From Gammaproteobacteria bacterium (GTDB lineage: Bacteria > Pseudomonadota > Gammaproteobacteria > Arenicellales > Poriferihabitantaceae), in the NCBI GenBank assembly GCA_026709505.1, contig JAPOSW010000047.1, positions 1 to 34,599 on the forward strand: 34,599 bases of DNA, read 5' to 3'. The position numbers and the translations under genes were made by a program. The notes beneath the pieces are model-generated. The model did not search any database and was not told where the DNA came from. It worked only from the letters and a program-made list of their open reading frames with translations. This document shows, piece after piece, positions 8,970-17,908 of the stretch (within the stretch, counting starts at the first letter, position 1; each line of letters begins with the position of its first letter).

Positions 8970-9104
8970 ATGAAACGTACATTCCAACCAAGCAATCTCA
9001 AACGCAAACGCACTCACGGATTCCGGCAACGCATGCGAACCCGTTCGGGGCGTGCGGTGATCAATGCCCGTCGTGCCAAGGGTCGAGCTCGGCTTAGTGC
9101 CTGA
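8970..9104 (+). CDS. rpmH: 50S ribosomal protein L34
   Basis: This 44-codon gene encodes L34, a very basic protein of the large ribosomal subunit. The start '[14 protein letters not shown]', the central '[14 protein letters not shown]' and the end '[11 protein letters not shown]' match the family across its whole length, including the characteristic 'THGFRxRM'. It heads the conserved rpmH-rnpA-yidD-yidC-mnmE block and begins 43 bases after the candidate -10 box. It is followed 14 bases later by rnpA. Confidence 0.97.
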   Translation: MKRTFQPSNLKRKRTHGFRQRMRTRSGRAVINARRAKGRARLSA

Positions 9105-9118
9105 CCTGACCGCTCAAG

Positions 9119-9484
9119 TTGTCAAATTCGGCGGGACTGGCCCGTTGTCAAAGAATTGCTGACAGTGCGTCATTCAGGACTCGGGGGCGACAGAGAATCT
9201 CGGTGCATGGACGCCATTTCAGCATCCATGTGACGGATAGCCGGTTCAGGTATCCAAGGCTTGGGCTGGTGGTCTCAAAAAAGGCCTGCAAAAAAGCAGT
9301 ACAGAGAAATCGAATTAAACGCCAGATTCGTGAAGCTTTCCGACATTCTCAGGGCCAGTTATCCGGCAAGGACTTCATCGTGGTCGCAAAACCGGGGATT
9401 TCCGGCGAGACCAATGGAGTGCTGAATCGGGAATTGATGCGCTTGTTTGAGATCAGCCAAAAAAAATGTCAAAGCCAAAAGTAG
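9119..9484 (+). CDS. rnpA: Ribonuclease P protein component
   Basis: RnpA is the protein cofactor of RNase P, which trims the 5' ends of tRNA precursors. The 121-residue protein carries the family's RNR signature, '[16 protein letters not shown]', near residues 60-75, preceded by '[14 protein letters not shown]', and ends with 'DFIVVAKPG' and a short tail. The only reasonable starts are non-ATG; TTG 9119, 14 bases after rpmH, gives a normal length. A later start would trim the weakly conserved N-terminus only. The 3' end overlaps yidD by 19 bases, as is common for this pair. Confidence 0.93.
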   Translation: MSNSAGLARCQRIADSASFRTRGRQRISVHGRHFSIHVTDSRFRYPRLGLVVSKKACKKAVQRNRIKRQIREAFRHSQGQLSGKDFIVVAKPGISGETNGVLNRELMRLFEISQKKCQSQK

Positions 9485-9726
9485 ATTTACCACGCCGCTG
9501 CCTGCGTTTCCTGATTCGTGCCTACCAGCTCGCTGTCAGCCCGTACCTTGGCAGTAACTGCAGATACTATCCCTGCTGTTCGCGTTATGCCCTCGAGGCG
9601 ATTGACGAGCATGGTGCATGCAAGGGTTCGCTATTGACGATCAGGCGAATTGCCCGGTGTCACCCCTGGAATGCAGGGGGCTACGATCCCGTGCCGGGGA
9701 AATCGTCGGATCCGGAACAGACATAA
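9466..9726 (+). CDS. yidD: YidD, membrane protein insertion efficiency factor
   Basis: YidD is a small membrane-associated protein that assists YidC-dependent insertion. The 86-residue product shows the family core '[31 protein letters not shown]' (read in pieces: '[12 protein letters not shown]', then '[11 protein letters not shown]') with its conserved cysteines, followed by '[17 protein letters not shown]'. It starts at ATG 9466 inside the end of rnpA and ends 16 bases before yidC. Confidence 0.94.
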   Translation: MSKPKVDLPRRCLRFLIRAYQLAVSPYLGSNCRYYPCCSRYALEAIDEHGACKGSLLTIRRIARCHPWNAGGYDPVPGKSSDPEQT

Positions 9727-9742
9727 AACCGGATCCTCGGGC

Positions 9743-11428
9743 ATGCAGTTTCAGCGCATTCTCCTTTTTGTCGCTCTCGGGCTGACGCTGGTCATGATCT
9801 GGACATCCTGGCTGGATTTCAAAAGCAGCTATCAGGCGGATGACAGTGCTGAACTGGAGGAGGCATCGGTCACGCCGAGCGGGGTTAGTCTGGAAGAAGT
9901 ACCCGAGACGCCAACAGTGGCTGCCGAGAATGCTCCGGAGACATCTGAAATTCCCGCAGTGGGACTTTCCGCCGATTCTGAAGACCTGTCAGGCAGAATC
10001 GTTACTGTCAAAACCGATCTGGTGAATGCCGAGATTGACCTCCAGGGCGGAGACCTGGTTCGCATTGAGCTTGTCGATCATCCGGTAAACGTGGATACCC
10101 CGGACGATCCATTCGTACTGATGTTCAGGGAAAATTCCCGCTTGTTTGTTGCCCAGAGCGGCTTGATTGGAAGCGAGGGCGAGTACCCAAACCACAACGT
10201 TCTCTACAGTGCTGGCAAAACCAGTTTCGATTTGGCCGATCGCGACAGCATGGAAGTCGTCCTTGACTGGACTTCACCGCAAGGCATCCGGTATCAGAAG
10301 GTTTTCTTATTCAGCCGGAACAGCTACCGGATTGAGACTGCTTTCAGAGTGGTAAATTCTGGCGATATGCCCTGGACCGGTTTTGTGTATGGACATCTGA
10401 AACAAACCGAAATCGACTCCGGTGGAACCATGGGCATACTGGGTGCATTGCCGAGTTTTAGCGGAGCAGCTGTGTATACCGAACAGGACAAATACGACAA
10501 AATCAGTTATGACAATATGCGTGATGAGACACTGAACCTCAGCACTGATTCAGGCTGGATCGCGATGATGCAGCATTACTTTGTCGTAGCATGGCTGCCT
10601 ACGGGAGCGAATAACTACCAGTTCTACTCTGGGGTCAGTGATGACAGGGATCCGCAATATCGAATTGGCTACAAGACCCTCCAGCCGGTGACCATTCAGC
10701 CTGGAGAATCCGGGCAGCTGGATACCGTTCTGTACGCCGGCCCCAAGGAGCAGGTCCGGCTGGACCAGCAGGGATCTCCCGGACTCAAGCTGACTGTGGA
10801 TTACGGGTGGTTAACGCCCATCGCATCGCCGTTATTCTGGCTGTTGCAGAAAATCCATGGATTCACCAACAACTGGGGATGGGCGATCATTTTCCTTACA
10901 TTTCTGGTCAAGCTGGTGTTTTATCCGTTATCGGCCACCAGCTACAAGTCAATGGCCAGGATGAAGAAACTGCAGCCGCGCATGGTCACGCTCAAGGAGC
11001 GTTATGGCGATGACAAGCAGCGTTTTCAGCAGGAAATGATGAAAATGTACAAGGAAGAGAAAGTCAACCCGGCAGGGGGATGCCTGCCAATTCTGATTCA
11101 GATTCCAGTGTTTATCGCCCTGTACTGGGTACTGCTGGAAAGCGTGGAACTGCGACAGGCCGATTTCATGCTGTGGCTGAACGATCTCTCGGTTCCGGAT
11201 CCGTATTTTGTATTGCCGATTATCATGGGTGCATCAATGCTGATTCAGCATTACCTCAATCCTGCTCCGGTTGACCCCCTCCAGAAAAAGATCATGATGG
11301 CCCTGCCGTTCGTGTTCACCGTTTTCTTCTTGTGGTTTCCTGCAGGCCTGGTGTTGTACTGGGTCATCAACAACATCCTTTCCATTGCCCAGCAGTACTA
11401 CAACACCCGAAAATACGCGGGCAACTGA
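9743..11428 (+). CDS. yidC: YidC, inner-membrane protein insertase
   Basis: YidC inserts and folds inner-membrane proteins, alone or with SecYEG. The 561-residue form is the Gram-negative type. A first membrane segment lies at residues 4-21 ('RILLFVALGLTLVMIWTSWL'), then a low-complexity acidic linker and the large periplasmic beta-sandwich domain (about 60-340). The conserved 60KD_IMP core follows, with 'NNWGWAIIFLTFLVKLVFYP' opening it and 'PAGGCLPILIQIPVFIALYW' later. It ends 'ILSIAQQYYNTRKYAGN'. ATG 9743 is chosen because the hydrophobic segment must be N-terminal; the frame is open back to 9650 inside yidD. The mnmE start lies within its last codons. Confidence 0.96.
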   Translation: MQFQRILLFVALGLTLVMIWTSWLDFKSSYQADDSAELEEASVTPSGVSLEEVPETPTVAAENAPETSEIPAVGLSADSEDLSGRIVTVKTDLVNAEIDLQGGDLVRIELVDHPVNVDTPDDPFVLMFRENSRLFVAQSGLIGSEGEYPNHNVLYSAGKTSFDLADRDSMEVVLDWTSPQGIRYQKVFLFSRNSYRIETAFRVVNSGDMPWTGFVYGHLKQTEIDSGGTMGILGALPSFSGAAVYTEQDKYDKISYDNMRDETLNLSTDSGWIAMMQHYFVVAWLPTGANNYQFYSGVSDDRDPQYRIGYKTLQPVTIQPGESGQLDTVLYAGPKEQVRLDQQGSPGLKLTVDYGWLTPIASPLFWLLQKIHGFTNNWGWAIIFLTFLVKLVFYPLSATSYKSMARMKKLQPRMVTLKERYGDDKQRFQQEMMKMYKEEKVNPAGGCLPILIQIPVFIALYWVLLESVELRQADFMLWLNDLSVPDPYFVLPIIMGASMLIQHYLNPAPVDPLQKKIMMALPFVFTVFFLWFPAGLVLYWVINNILSIAQQYYNTRKYAGN

Positions 11429-12773
11429 ACGCCCCGGCCTGAATTCCCGCGAAACCATTGTCGCTGTTGCCACTCCCCGTGGTCAAGGCGGGATCGGCAT
11501 AGTCAGGGTATCGGGGCGAGGTGTTGACCTGATCGCCAACCGGGTTCTGTCAGTCAATCCTGAGACGGGTCAGGCGAAATACTGTTCCTTTCTGGATTCG
11601 AACTCCGAGACGATTGACCGTGGCATCGCCCTGCTCTTTCAAGCGCCAAACAGCTATACCGGCGAGAATGTGCTTGAGTTTCAGGGACACGGCAGTCCAA
11701 TCCTTCTGGACTTGATCGTCAGGCGGTGCATGGAGCTTGGAGCACGGCCAGCCGAGCCCGGCGAGTTCAGCAAGCGGGCATTCTTGAATGGCCGCATGGA
11801 TCTGGCCCAGGCCGAAGCCATTGCAGATCTCATCAACAGCACTACTGAATCAGCAGCCCGATCAGCGTTGCGTTCGATGAAGGGTGAATTGTCCCGCAAG
11901 GTTGAAGAACTTGTCGAGCAGCTGACCGAGCTCAGGATACTGATTGAAGCATCGATTGATTTCCCGGAAGAAGAGATTGACTACCTGAGTGAATTGGGGG
12001 TTTCGCAAAAACTGGAAGCACTGACTGATCGGTTCGACGATGTTCAGTCATGCCTGCAACAGGGCCGGATTTTGCGTGACGGGGTCAAGATTGTGCTGAC
12101 CGGCTTGCCCAATGCCGGAAAGTCGAGCCTCCTGAATGTACTGGCAGAGCAGGACCGGGCGATTGTCAGTGATCTGCCCGGGACCACCCGGGATACTCTA
12201 GAGCAGATTATCGACCTGGATGGCATGCCCATGGAGATTGTGGATACGGCGGGGGTCCGTGATACACAGGATGAAATCGAGGCAGAGGGGGTACGGCGTG
12301 CCAAACGTGTTCAGGAAGATGCGGACATGGTATTGCTGGTGGTGGATGATGATGCAACGGATCAACCGGAAGTCGAACGCTTGATGTCGAGTCATGACAG
12401 GCTTCCGGTGCTTCTGGTTCGGAACAAGATTGATCTTTCAGGGCGAGGCCAAACCGAAGATTTGATGGAGGCGTGCATATCGGCAAAGACCGGACAGGGC
12501 ATCAAGGACTTGAAGGAAAAAATCAAGTCTGCAGTGGGCTATGCCGGCGAGCAGGAGGGAACATTCATGGCCAGACAGCGCCACATCGACGCACTGTTGC
12601 AGGCAAGAATGTTTCTGGATGCGGGAATGGAACAGCTGCGCCTGAATCAGGCAGGCGAGATGCTCGCCGAAGACTTGTCTCTTTGTCACCGGGCCCTGGC
12701 AGAGATTACGGGCACGATTACCAGCGATGAGTTGCTGGGAATGATTTTCAGTTCATTTTGCATTGGGAAGTAA
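11385..12773 (+). CDS. mnmE: MnmE, tRNA uridine-5-carboxymethylaminomethyl modification GTPase
   Basis: MnmE works with MnmG to install the cmnm5 group on U34 of certain tRNAs. The 462-residue protein has the N-terminal tetrahydrofolate-binding domain ('VAVATPRGQGGIGIVRVSG'). The GTPase motifs are 'GLPNAGKSSL' (G1), 'PGTTRD' (G2), 'DTAGVRDT' (G3) and 'NKID' (G4), and the C-terminus is the invariant 'FCIGK', so the gene is complete. No ATG or GTG precedes the conserved N-terminus; TTG 11385, inside the yidC end, is the most plausible start. Its usual neighbour mnmG is displaced about 8.5 kb downstream by an accessory block. Confidence 0.94.
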   Translation: MPSSTTTPENTRATERPGLNSRETIVAVATPRGQGGIGIVRVSGRGVDLIANRVLSVNPETGQAKYCSFLDSNSETIDRGIALLFQAPNSYTGENVLEFQGHGSPILLDLIVRRCMELGARPAEPGEFSKRAFLNGRMDLAQAEAIADLINSTTESAARSALRSMKGELSRKVEELVEQLTELRILIEASIDFPEEEIDYLSELGVSQKLEALTDRFDDVQSCLQQGRILRDGVKIVLTGLPNAGKSSLLNVLAEQDRAIVSDLPGTTRDTLEQIIDLDGMPMEIVDTAGVRDTQDEIEAEGVRRAKRVQEDADMVLLVVDDDATDQPEVERLMSSHDRLPVLLVRNKIDLSGRGQTEDLMEACISAKTGQGIKDLKEKIKSAVGYAGEQEGTFMARQRHIDALLQARMFLDAGMEQLRLNQAGEMLAEDLSLCHRALAEITGTITSDELLGMIFSSFCIGK

Positions 12774-12863
12774 AGTGGTTGTTCGATTGGGCTTGGGCCG
12801 ACCAGATTTCCATGACCGAGATCAAATGTTCCTTGAAGTCATATTTCTATCCAATACCAAACG

Positions 12864-13032
12864 CCTGCTGTCCATAGGCGACTCGATTCGGGAGATTGCC
12901 CGATACCTGGGCCGGATTGCGTCGTTCATGATGCCGGAAAGTCGTTGTCGCTGTTTCGGTGTCGAACGAGTGCTTCCAGACCTTGGTTTCCCCTGTCTGT
13001 CCATGAAGACGCAGCCTTCATGGACAGACAGG
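12864..13032 (+). mobile_element. Eroded remnant of an IS30-family transposase gene
   Basis: About 55 bases at 12864-12917 encode the helix-turn-helix start 'GDSIREIARYLGR'. This is nearly the same as the IS30-type copy at 32.85 kb ('GDSIREIARCLGR'). From about 12931 the sequence jumps to the 3' end of that copy ('tgccggaaagtcg' onward), ending in the shared palindrome. The middle of the transposase is deleted. I see no terminal inverted repeat on either side, so it is a dead relic. It lies just after mnmE, at the left edge of the accessory block. Confidence 0.7.
12992..13032. repeat. Long palindrome (17-bp arms) shared with the second IS30 copy
   Basis: CCTGTCTGTCCATGAAG (12992-13008) and its exact reverse complement (13016-13032) flank a 7-base loop. 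The same stem, extended to 21 bp, occurs at 33638-33682. It may be a terminator-like or IS-associated hairpin, though no T-run follows here. Confidence 0.85.
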
Positions 13033-13225
13033 CGTTTGACACTATACACCGAAGATACCTGCCAGAGCTTCATGGTCACTTCAGAAAGCGGACAGTTTAT
13101 ATGCTCCCGACAGGAGCCAATTGAATCCCTGTTCGACTTGCTCATCACCATATTGAATCTGGGCGAGTAGGAAAAAATAGGTTGATAGACAGCCGTTCTG
13201 AGCGCCAACCGATTTTATGATCCAA

Positions 13226-14422
13226 TTAATTGTCTTTTATTGCCTGATCAGGGATACGAGGCAGCCCCTGTCGTTGCAAATACAAGGCATGCCTTTGCTG
13301 GATTCTGGTGATGTATGGATGCAACAAACGTCCAATCCTGTTTTCCCTTAATTTGCCATAATTGTTAATTTGAAGCTTTTTGAAATCAAAACGTATGCTT
13401 TTACCCTCGTAGACCGAAAACACAATGCCTTCATTTATTCTTTCCGGAATTTGTCCTTTATGAAATTTCTCGGCAACTTGGTTGTCTGTTATCTGCTTGC
13501 CTTCAACACAATATAACTCGACACCATCCATTGTTTGTCCATTCCTTGGGACGCAATCACAATCCGGGCGGATATTGATGAGGTATTTCTGTTGCGGCAT
13601 TTTAAATAAGTCACCACATCGAATATCGTTTCCGGGCAATTGTTCTCTTCCTTGAAAGGTGGCTTGACCAATTAAAGACCGCAAATCTTCTTTGTTTATG
13701 GCATCGATTCCAGAACCAAGGATATCCTCTTCGAAAATATCCGTATTCATTCTCCCCAAGAAGTTTTCATTGACAAAGTTTGATAACGAGTATCCCGGAT
13801 TGACACCATCATCCTTAAACCCTTTCCAGAAGACCTTTGGCCAATCAGGATTTTTTGCAAACATTGATCCGAATAGGTCTTTTTTGGCATCATGGAAGGA
13901 TTGCTCCCAAGCCTTGAGGGTGTAGACTGAAGCATTGCGGCTTATCCATTCCTGAAGAGCATTGAAGTCAAATTGGGGTGACTTTTGCTTGATGAACACG
14001 AAATTCTTGTCAGTATTTTCATTTTCATAAACAGATGAAGGTAGTTTGTCCTCTACATCCTTGGGATTTTCATTGGTGTAAATGACTACTGGAATAAAAT
14101 AGTATTTTGCCTCTTTCAAAAATTCAATATGTGTGGTGATGATGTCCTGTTCCACCCTTGAACCCGCTCCAACCTTTTCATCCCAAAGTTTCCAGTCAAG
14201 AATTATGAAACTGGCACCCTTGAACAGTTGAGGCCATGCTTTTTTGTCAGGATGTTTGGTTAGTCGGCAAAATGGCAGTTCCCACTCTTCCTCTAATTGT
14301 CTTATGACCTGCTGGATTGAATCAGGTTCTGTATTTGCACCCGATGAATCATCGTTTTCAGCATGGATCTTTTCGTCGATTACAACACCGATCCCAGATA
14401 GCAAATCCCTGAGTTCCTTCAT
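13226..14422 (-). CDS. Receiver-domain-like protein with unrecognised C-terminal effector region
   Basis: The 398-residue protein is not one I can name. The first 160 residues resemble a response-regulator receiver: acidic pair near D16/E17, the phospho-acceptor-like Asp76 in 'FIILDWKLW', a T116 at the end of 'PVVIYTN', and a Lys in 'FIKQKSP' near 145-147. Residues 160-270 are mainly helical. A later region has 'GDLFKMPQQKYLINIRPDCDC' in two parts, 'CGDLFKM' and 'LINIRPDCDC', with paired cysteines that might be functional. The C-terminus is basic. It overlaps the kinase-like gene upstream by 4 bases (ATGA), so it is the likely phosphorylation partner. No DNA-binding domain is evident, suggesting a protein or enzymatic output rather than transcription. 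Base composition is AT-rich relative to the backbone. Confidence 0.75.
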   Translation of the reverse strand: MKELRDLLSGIGVVIDEKIHAENDDSSGANTEPDSIQQVIRQLEEEWELPFCRLTKHPDKKAWPQLFKGASFIILDWKLWDEKVGAGSRVEQDIITTHIEFLKEAKYYFIPVVIYTNENPKDVEDKLPSSVYENENTDKNFVFIKQKSPQFDFNALQEWISRNASVYTLKAWEQSFHDAKKDLFGSMFAKNPDWPKVFWKGFKDDGVNPGYSLSNFVNENFLGRMNTDIFEEDILGSGIDAINKEDLRSLIGQATFQGREQLPGNDIRCGDLFKMPQQKYLINIRPDCDCVPRNGQTMDGVELYCVEGKQITDNQVAEKFHKGQIPERINEGIVFSVYEGKSIRFDFKKLQINNYGKLRENRIGRLLHPYITRIQQRHALYLQRQGLPRIPDQAIKDN

Positions 14423-16647
14423 GACCTGTTTTCTTTTTCAAAATTGATAACAAAATTTGCCCCGGAAAGAACTTTCTGCTCCCCCTCTGCAACAGCAATT
14501 GAAAATCCATGTCGTTCCAGAAGCTGGCGTGCGATATACAATCCAAGTCCCCGGCCTGATTCCCCCTTTCCGGAATAAAAGGGTTCGAAGATATAGGGCA
14601 AATCATCCTCATCGATCCCGGGGCCACTGTCTGAAAATATCAATTCCTCATTGTCTCCATTTATGGTTATGCATATTTCCCGATCAACAGAAACTGTATC
14701 AAGCCAGTATGAAGCGTTGTCAAACAGGTTGATAAAAACCTGCATGAGCAAGCCATCCGTTGTTCTGACTCTTAATACAGCATTTCCGACTAGATTCTCT
14801 CGATATAAAACATCTGATTTTTCCAGCAATCCGCTGTATATTTTGTAGACCCTGTTCAAAACCCTGGCAACCTCAAACAATCTTTGTTGACGAAGTGAAG
14901 ACTTGAACAAAGTTTGAACATCCTGCATTCCATCAACAACCTGATGCAAAACTCCAACTAATGTGTCTGTCTTTATCTTTAAGTGGTCGAGCCCTTCGTC
15001 CTTTGCTATTTGAGCAATGCCGGTACCAAGTTCTTCCGCTCGCGTTATCATGAGCATGATGTCATGAGAGGCCATCTCAACAGATAACCCTACTCCGGCC
15101 AGATCTTCAGTTGTTTCGATGCGCTGAGAAAAATAGTTTTTTTCGCTTTCATATTCGATTTGGATTCGTTCGACTTTTTGCACATGACTTTTTTGTTCCT
15201 GTTTCTCAAGTGCCGTCCCCAGCTCCTCCAGCAGCCGGGCAATCTTGTCATCCTGAAATTTTCGATGTTCCGCCCGTTTCTTTTGCTTTAGCTGGTGACG
15301 TGCATAGTGATTCTGCCTGATGTAAGACAGAAATATCCTTATCAAAAATTTGAAATCCTCAGCAGCACCGCCAGTTTCTATCAAGCCTTCTCGATTAGTC
15401 TTGTCACGGAGTTTCGGGTTTTCTTCATGGGTAATGTCAACCCATCCGACGATCTGATCGTTGCTGAAAAAGTGGCCAGCTCGGCCCGTGCCGCGATCAA
15501 CATCAATGTTCAGCCAGTCGTCATCCGGGTCGCCATATGGGTACACGCGCATGACATCCCGATAAAGATAGATTCGATGTTTTTTCAGTATGCTTTTTTC
15601 GTTGGCTGTCAATTCATGGCGCCCGCCGATTCCACGAGCAAAATCGAAAATGTAGAATTGGAAGCCAAACCCCCCGCACTCAAAGGCATTGACATGCATT
15701 GAATTCTTCCCGAATCTCCGTCTCCATAGCCAAAGACCGGTTATTTTGGGGTCCTTGATTTCTATTGACTGCTCATCATTGGGATTGGTTTGAAAGCCAA
15801 ATACTCCATTTTCCGAATCGAAATGTCCGCGGACATCAAGCACTGTTTTTGTTTCGATCAATGACCGCAATTCCTCGGATTCCTTGCGGCCAATAACTTT
15901 GCGATCACCATTACAGTAGATTTTTATCTCAAAATCAGCCGGTTTTTCCTCATCTCTATCCTCAGATTTTTCACCATCTCTACTCTTGATCCGTGATATG
16001 GGGTCGGTCAGGTTATCGACATCCTGACACAATTCATCAATAATCTTTTTAGACCAAGATTCTTTCAAATTGCTGATTGCAATTTCCGTTCCATGCTCCT
16101 CGCCTAACCGCAGATTGTGAAATGACTGATGACACTCAATCTCAATATCATCCAGATATATTTCATCCATTCTCTGTCCGTCCTTTTTCAGGAAGTCTTC
16201 ATCAAACCTGGAGAAATCGTACAGGAGAGTGGTCTCACTGTCTTCTCCTTCGGCACGAGTCGTGATTCTGATTTCACGACCCAGCTTCAAAATAGTAAAG
16301 CGCCCAATTCCCTTTTCACCTTGTTTGATGCGTTTCTTTTTTGGAGTTTTGTTTTTCCCTTCCTGCTTTTCAATCAGTTTCTTTGGCGCTGCAGGATTCA
16401 TCCAGTGTCTCTGGATAGTGTCAAGTGTCATGCCGCTTCCGTCATCCCGCACCAAAATCCTGGAATTCTCCCTGTATGTCATATCTTCATTGAAATCCTC
16501 AAATCGAACCTCAACCCAATTGGCATCTGCGTCATAGGAATTCTTTATCAATTCGACAAGCGCAATTTTCTCGTTTTTGATCAGTTGGTCGCCCAGCATG
16601 GTCAGTAAGCGAGCGTAAGGACGCATTTTCAGCTTTTTCGGCTCCAT
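14419..16647 (-). CDS. Double-GHKL ATPase: Hsp90/MORC-like N-terminus with histidine-kinase-like C-terminus
   Basis: The 742-residue protein has two complete GHKL ATP-binding modules. The first has the N-box 'ELIKNSYDADA' (residues 32-42), G1 'RDDGSGM' (67-73) and G2 'GEKGIGRF' (110-117), like Hsp90/MutL/MORC. The middle part is mixed alpha/beta; about residues 440-520 are strongly charged and probably coiled-coil. A dimerisation/H-box-like helix contains His528 in 'EMASHDIM'. The second ATPase has the N-box 'INLFDNASYW' (639-648), G1 'DSGPGID' (673-679) and G2 'GRGLGLYIA' (698-706), typical of histidine kinases. There are no transmembrane segments, so sensing should be cytoplasmic. It shares one base with the methyltransferase stop and overlaps the receiver gene by 4 bases. 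Prokaryotic MORC-like ATPases are known companions of restriction-modification genes (Iyer, Abhiman and Aravind), which fits the neighbour. Confidence 0.85.
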   Translation of the reverse strand: MEPKKLKMRPYARLLTMLGDQLIKNEKIALVELIKNSYDADANWVEVRFEDFNEDMTYRENSRILVRDDGSGMTLDTIQRHWMNPAAPKKLIEKQEGKNKTPKKKRIKQGEKGIGRFTILKLGREIRITTRAEGEDSETTLLYDFSRFDEDFLKKDGQRMDEIYLDDIEIECHQSFHNLRLGEEHGTEIAISNLKESWSKKIIDELCQDVDNLTDPISRIKSRDGEKSEDRDEEKPADFEIKIYCNGDRKVIGRKESEELRSLIETKTVLDVRGHFDSENGVFGFQTNPNDEQSIEIKDPKITGLWLWRRRFGKNSMHVNAFECGGFGFQFYIFDFARGIGGRHELTANEKSILKKHRIYLYRDVMRVYPYGDPDDDWLNIDVDRGTGRAGHFFSNDQIVGWVDITHEENPKLRDKTNREGLIETGGAAEDFKFLIRIFLSYIRQNHYARHQLKQKKRAEHRKFQDDKIARLLEELGTALEKQEQKSHVQKVERIQIEYESEKNYFSQRIETTEDLAGVGLSVEMASHDIMLMITRAEELGTGIAQIAKDEGLDHLKIKTDTLVGVLHQVVDGMQDVQTLFKSSLRQQRLFEVARVLNRVYKIYSGLLEKSDVLYRENLVGNAVLRVRTTDGLLMQVFINLFDNASYWLDTVSVDREICITINGDNEELIFSDSGPGIDEDDLPYIFEPFYSGKGESGRGLGLYIARQLLERHGFSIAVAEGEQKVLSGANFVINFEKENRS

Positions 16648-17897
16648 CAGACTTGCCCCACCACTACAAATTCGTCGGCATAAACCTTTCGCTGTTCTGA
16701 ATCTTGGGTAAAACGTCCCTTTTCATCACGGTAAGGCGTCATCATTTTCCTTGAAATCTTGCGCGGGAAAACCTTCACCTCACGAAAATTTGCACGTCTC
16801 ATGCAATCTTTCACAAGTGCTGAATTGTCTATATTCACACTTTTGTACTGGGTATTTCCAATTACAAAAACAGCCATGCCTCTCGGGTTCAGCATTTTCC
16901 TGCATTTGGACACGGTCGCATCAATGTCAAGACAGTATCTGGCAACAGAATTTGCTTTTCCCATGTCCTTGTTTTTCAGGCCTGTATAAGTCTTCCATGC
17001 CCTCGCCCCAAGCCGTTTGATTTTTTCTTCTGCAGGGGCTTTTATTCCGTACTGGTTGCCAAGCATGTTTTTCCTTAAATCCCGATAATCGGACGCATAT
17101 CGAAGCCACATTGTAGACAACTGATGAATATCCGCATAGTTATAGGAAGTGACATAGGGGGGGCTGGTTACAATCAGGTCGGCTTTCGGCCCAGCGTTCT
17201 TGTCCGCAAGAAAGTTCTGGGTCTGGATATGGATTTTCCTTGATGCTGGAAGCGTATTGTTCTGATTTGCTTTTCGCATCAATCTGAATTGCTCTTCAAA
17301 GGCCTGTATTACTCCTTTCGGTGGCTTATTCGGGTCTACTTGCGGCTTGATCGACTTTGTCAGCCATCGCGAAGTTGGCTTGAGAATATTTGAAAACCCG
17401 CATAGAAAAAACTTGCGATGCATGCTGTATTCCGGAGTTTGAGACCGAATCGCATTGTCAAGGCGAATCAAATCTGCGAGGGTCGCATCGCTAAACCAAT
17501 ATCGAATTCTGTCAGTAATCCATGCGTAATCGCTTTTGGTCGGGGCCGTTCGGCAATAATCATCCTCTATCGCTTCAAAGTAACGAATCAAGGTGGAATC
17601 TCTGAAACGGTGAGTCTTGACCTTGGCGATCAGTACGGCGACGGGGTTGATATCACAGCCCCAAAAGACCTTGCCGTTTTTTATTGCTTCTACAGCACTC
17701 GTCCCGCATCCGCAGAAGGTATCTGCAACGATCTGCACATCAATGCCTTTCTGTTTGGCGTATTCAATGGCATTGGTGGTTATGAATGCCGGAAACTTTG
17801 CAGGATAACTGTGTATGCGATGGATCGAATCCTCTTTCTCAGTCCCGTAATCCCAACAGATGGATGCATCGACAGAACAATCTGGCGCATCAGTCAT
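16647..17897 (-). CDS. DNA (N4-cytosine or N6-adenine) methyltransferase
   Basis: The 416-residue protein has an AdoMet-dependent methyltransferase fold. A 'HSYPAKFPAFI' block (motif X-like) stands near residues 28-38, motif I as 'DTFCGCGTSAVEA' near 60-72, an acidic 'GCDINPVAV' (motif II) next, and the catalytic motif IV 'TSPPYVTSYNY' near 246-256. The 'SPPY' form favours N4-cytosine, but N6-adenine enzymes also use it. No endonuclease gene is recognisable beside it. The first gene of a coupled operon, it shares one base with the kinase-like gene. Start ATG 17897 has only a weak ribosome site; the proposed promoter is so close that the message may be nearly leaderless. Confidence 0.85.
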   Translation of the reverse strand: MTDAPDCSVDASICWDYGTEKEDSIHRIHSYPAKFPAFITTNAIEYAKQKGIDVQIVADTFCGCGTSAVEAIKNGKVFWGCDINPVAVLIAKVKTHRFRDSTLIRYFEAIEDDYCRTAPTKSDYAWITDRIRYWFSDATLADLIRLDNAIRSQTPEYSMHRKFFLCGFSNILKPTSRWLTKSIKPQVDPNKPPKGVIQAFEEQFRLMRKANQNNTLPASRKIHIQTQNFLADKNAGPKADLIVTSPPYVTSYNYADIHQLSTMWLRYASDYRDLRKNMLGNQYGIKAPAEEKIKRLGARAWKTYTGLKNKDMGKANSVARYCLDIDATVSKCRKMLNPRGMAVFVIGNTQYKSVNIDNSALVKDCMRRANFREVKVFPRKISRKMMTPYRDEKGRFTQDSEQRKVYADEFVVVGQV

Positions 17898-17908
17898 TTA
17901 TCTTGCAT

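Noticed and set aside
12822..13208. 128-codon minus-strand frame over the IS30 relic
   Set aside because: It reads backward through the transposase remnant and the palindrome; the composition is that of a shadow frame.
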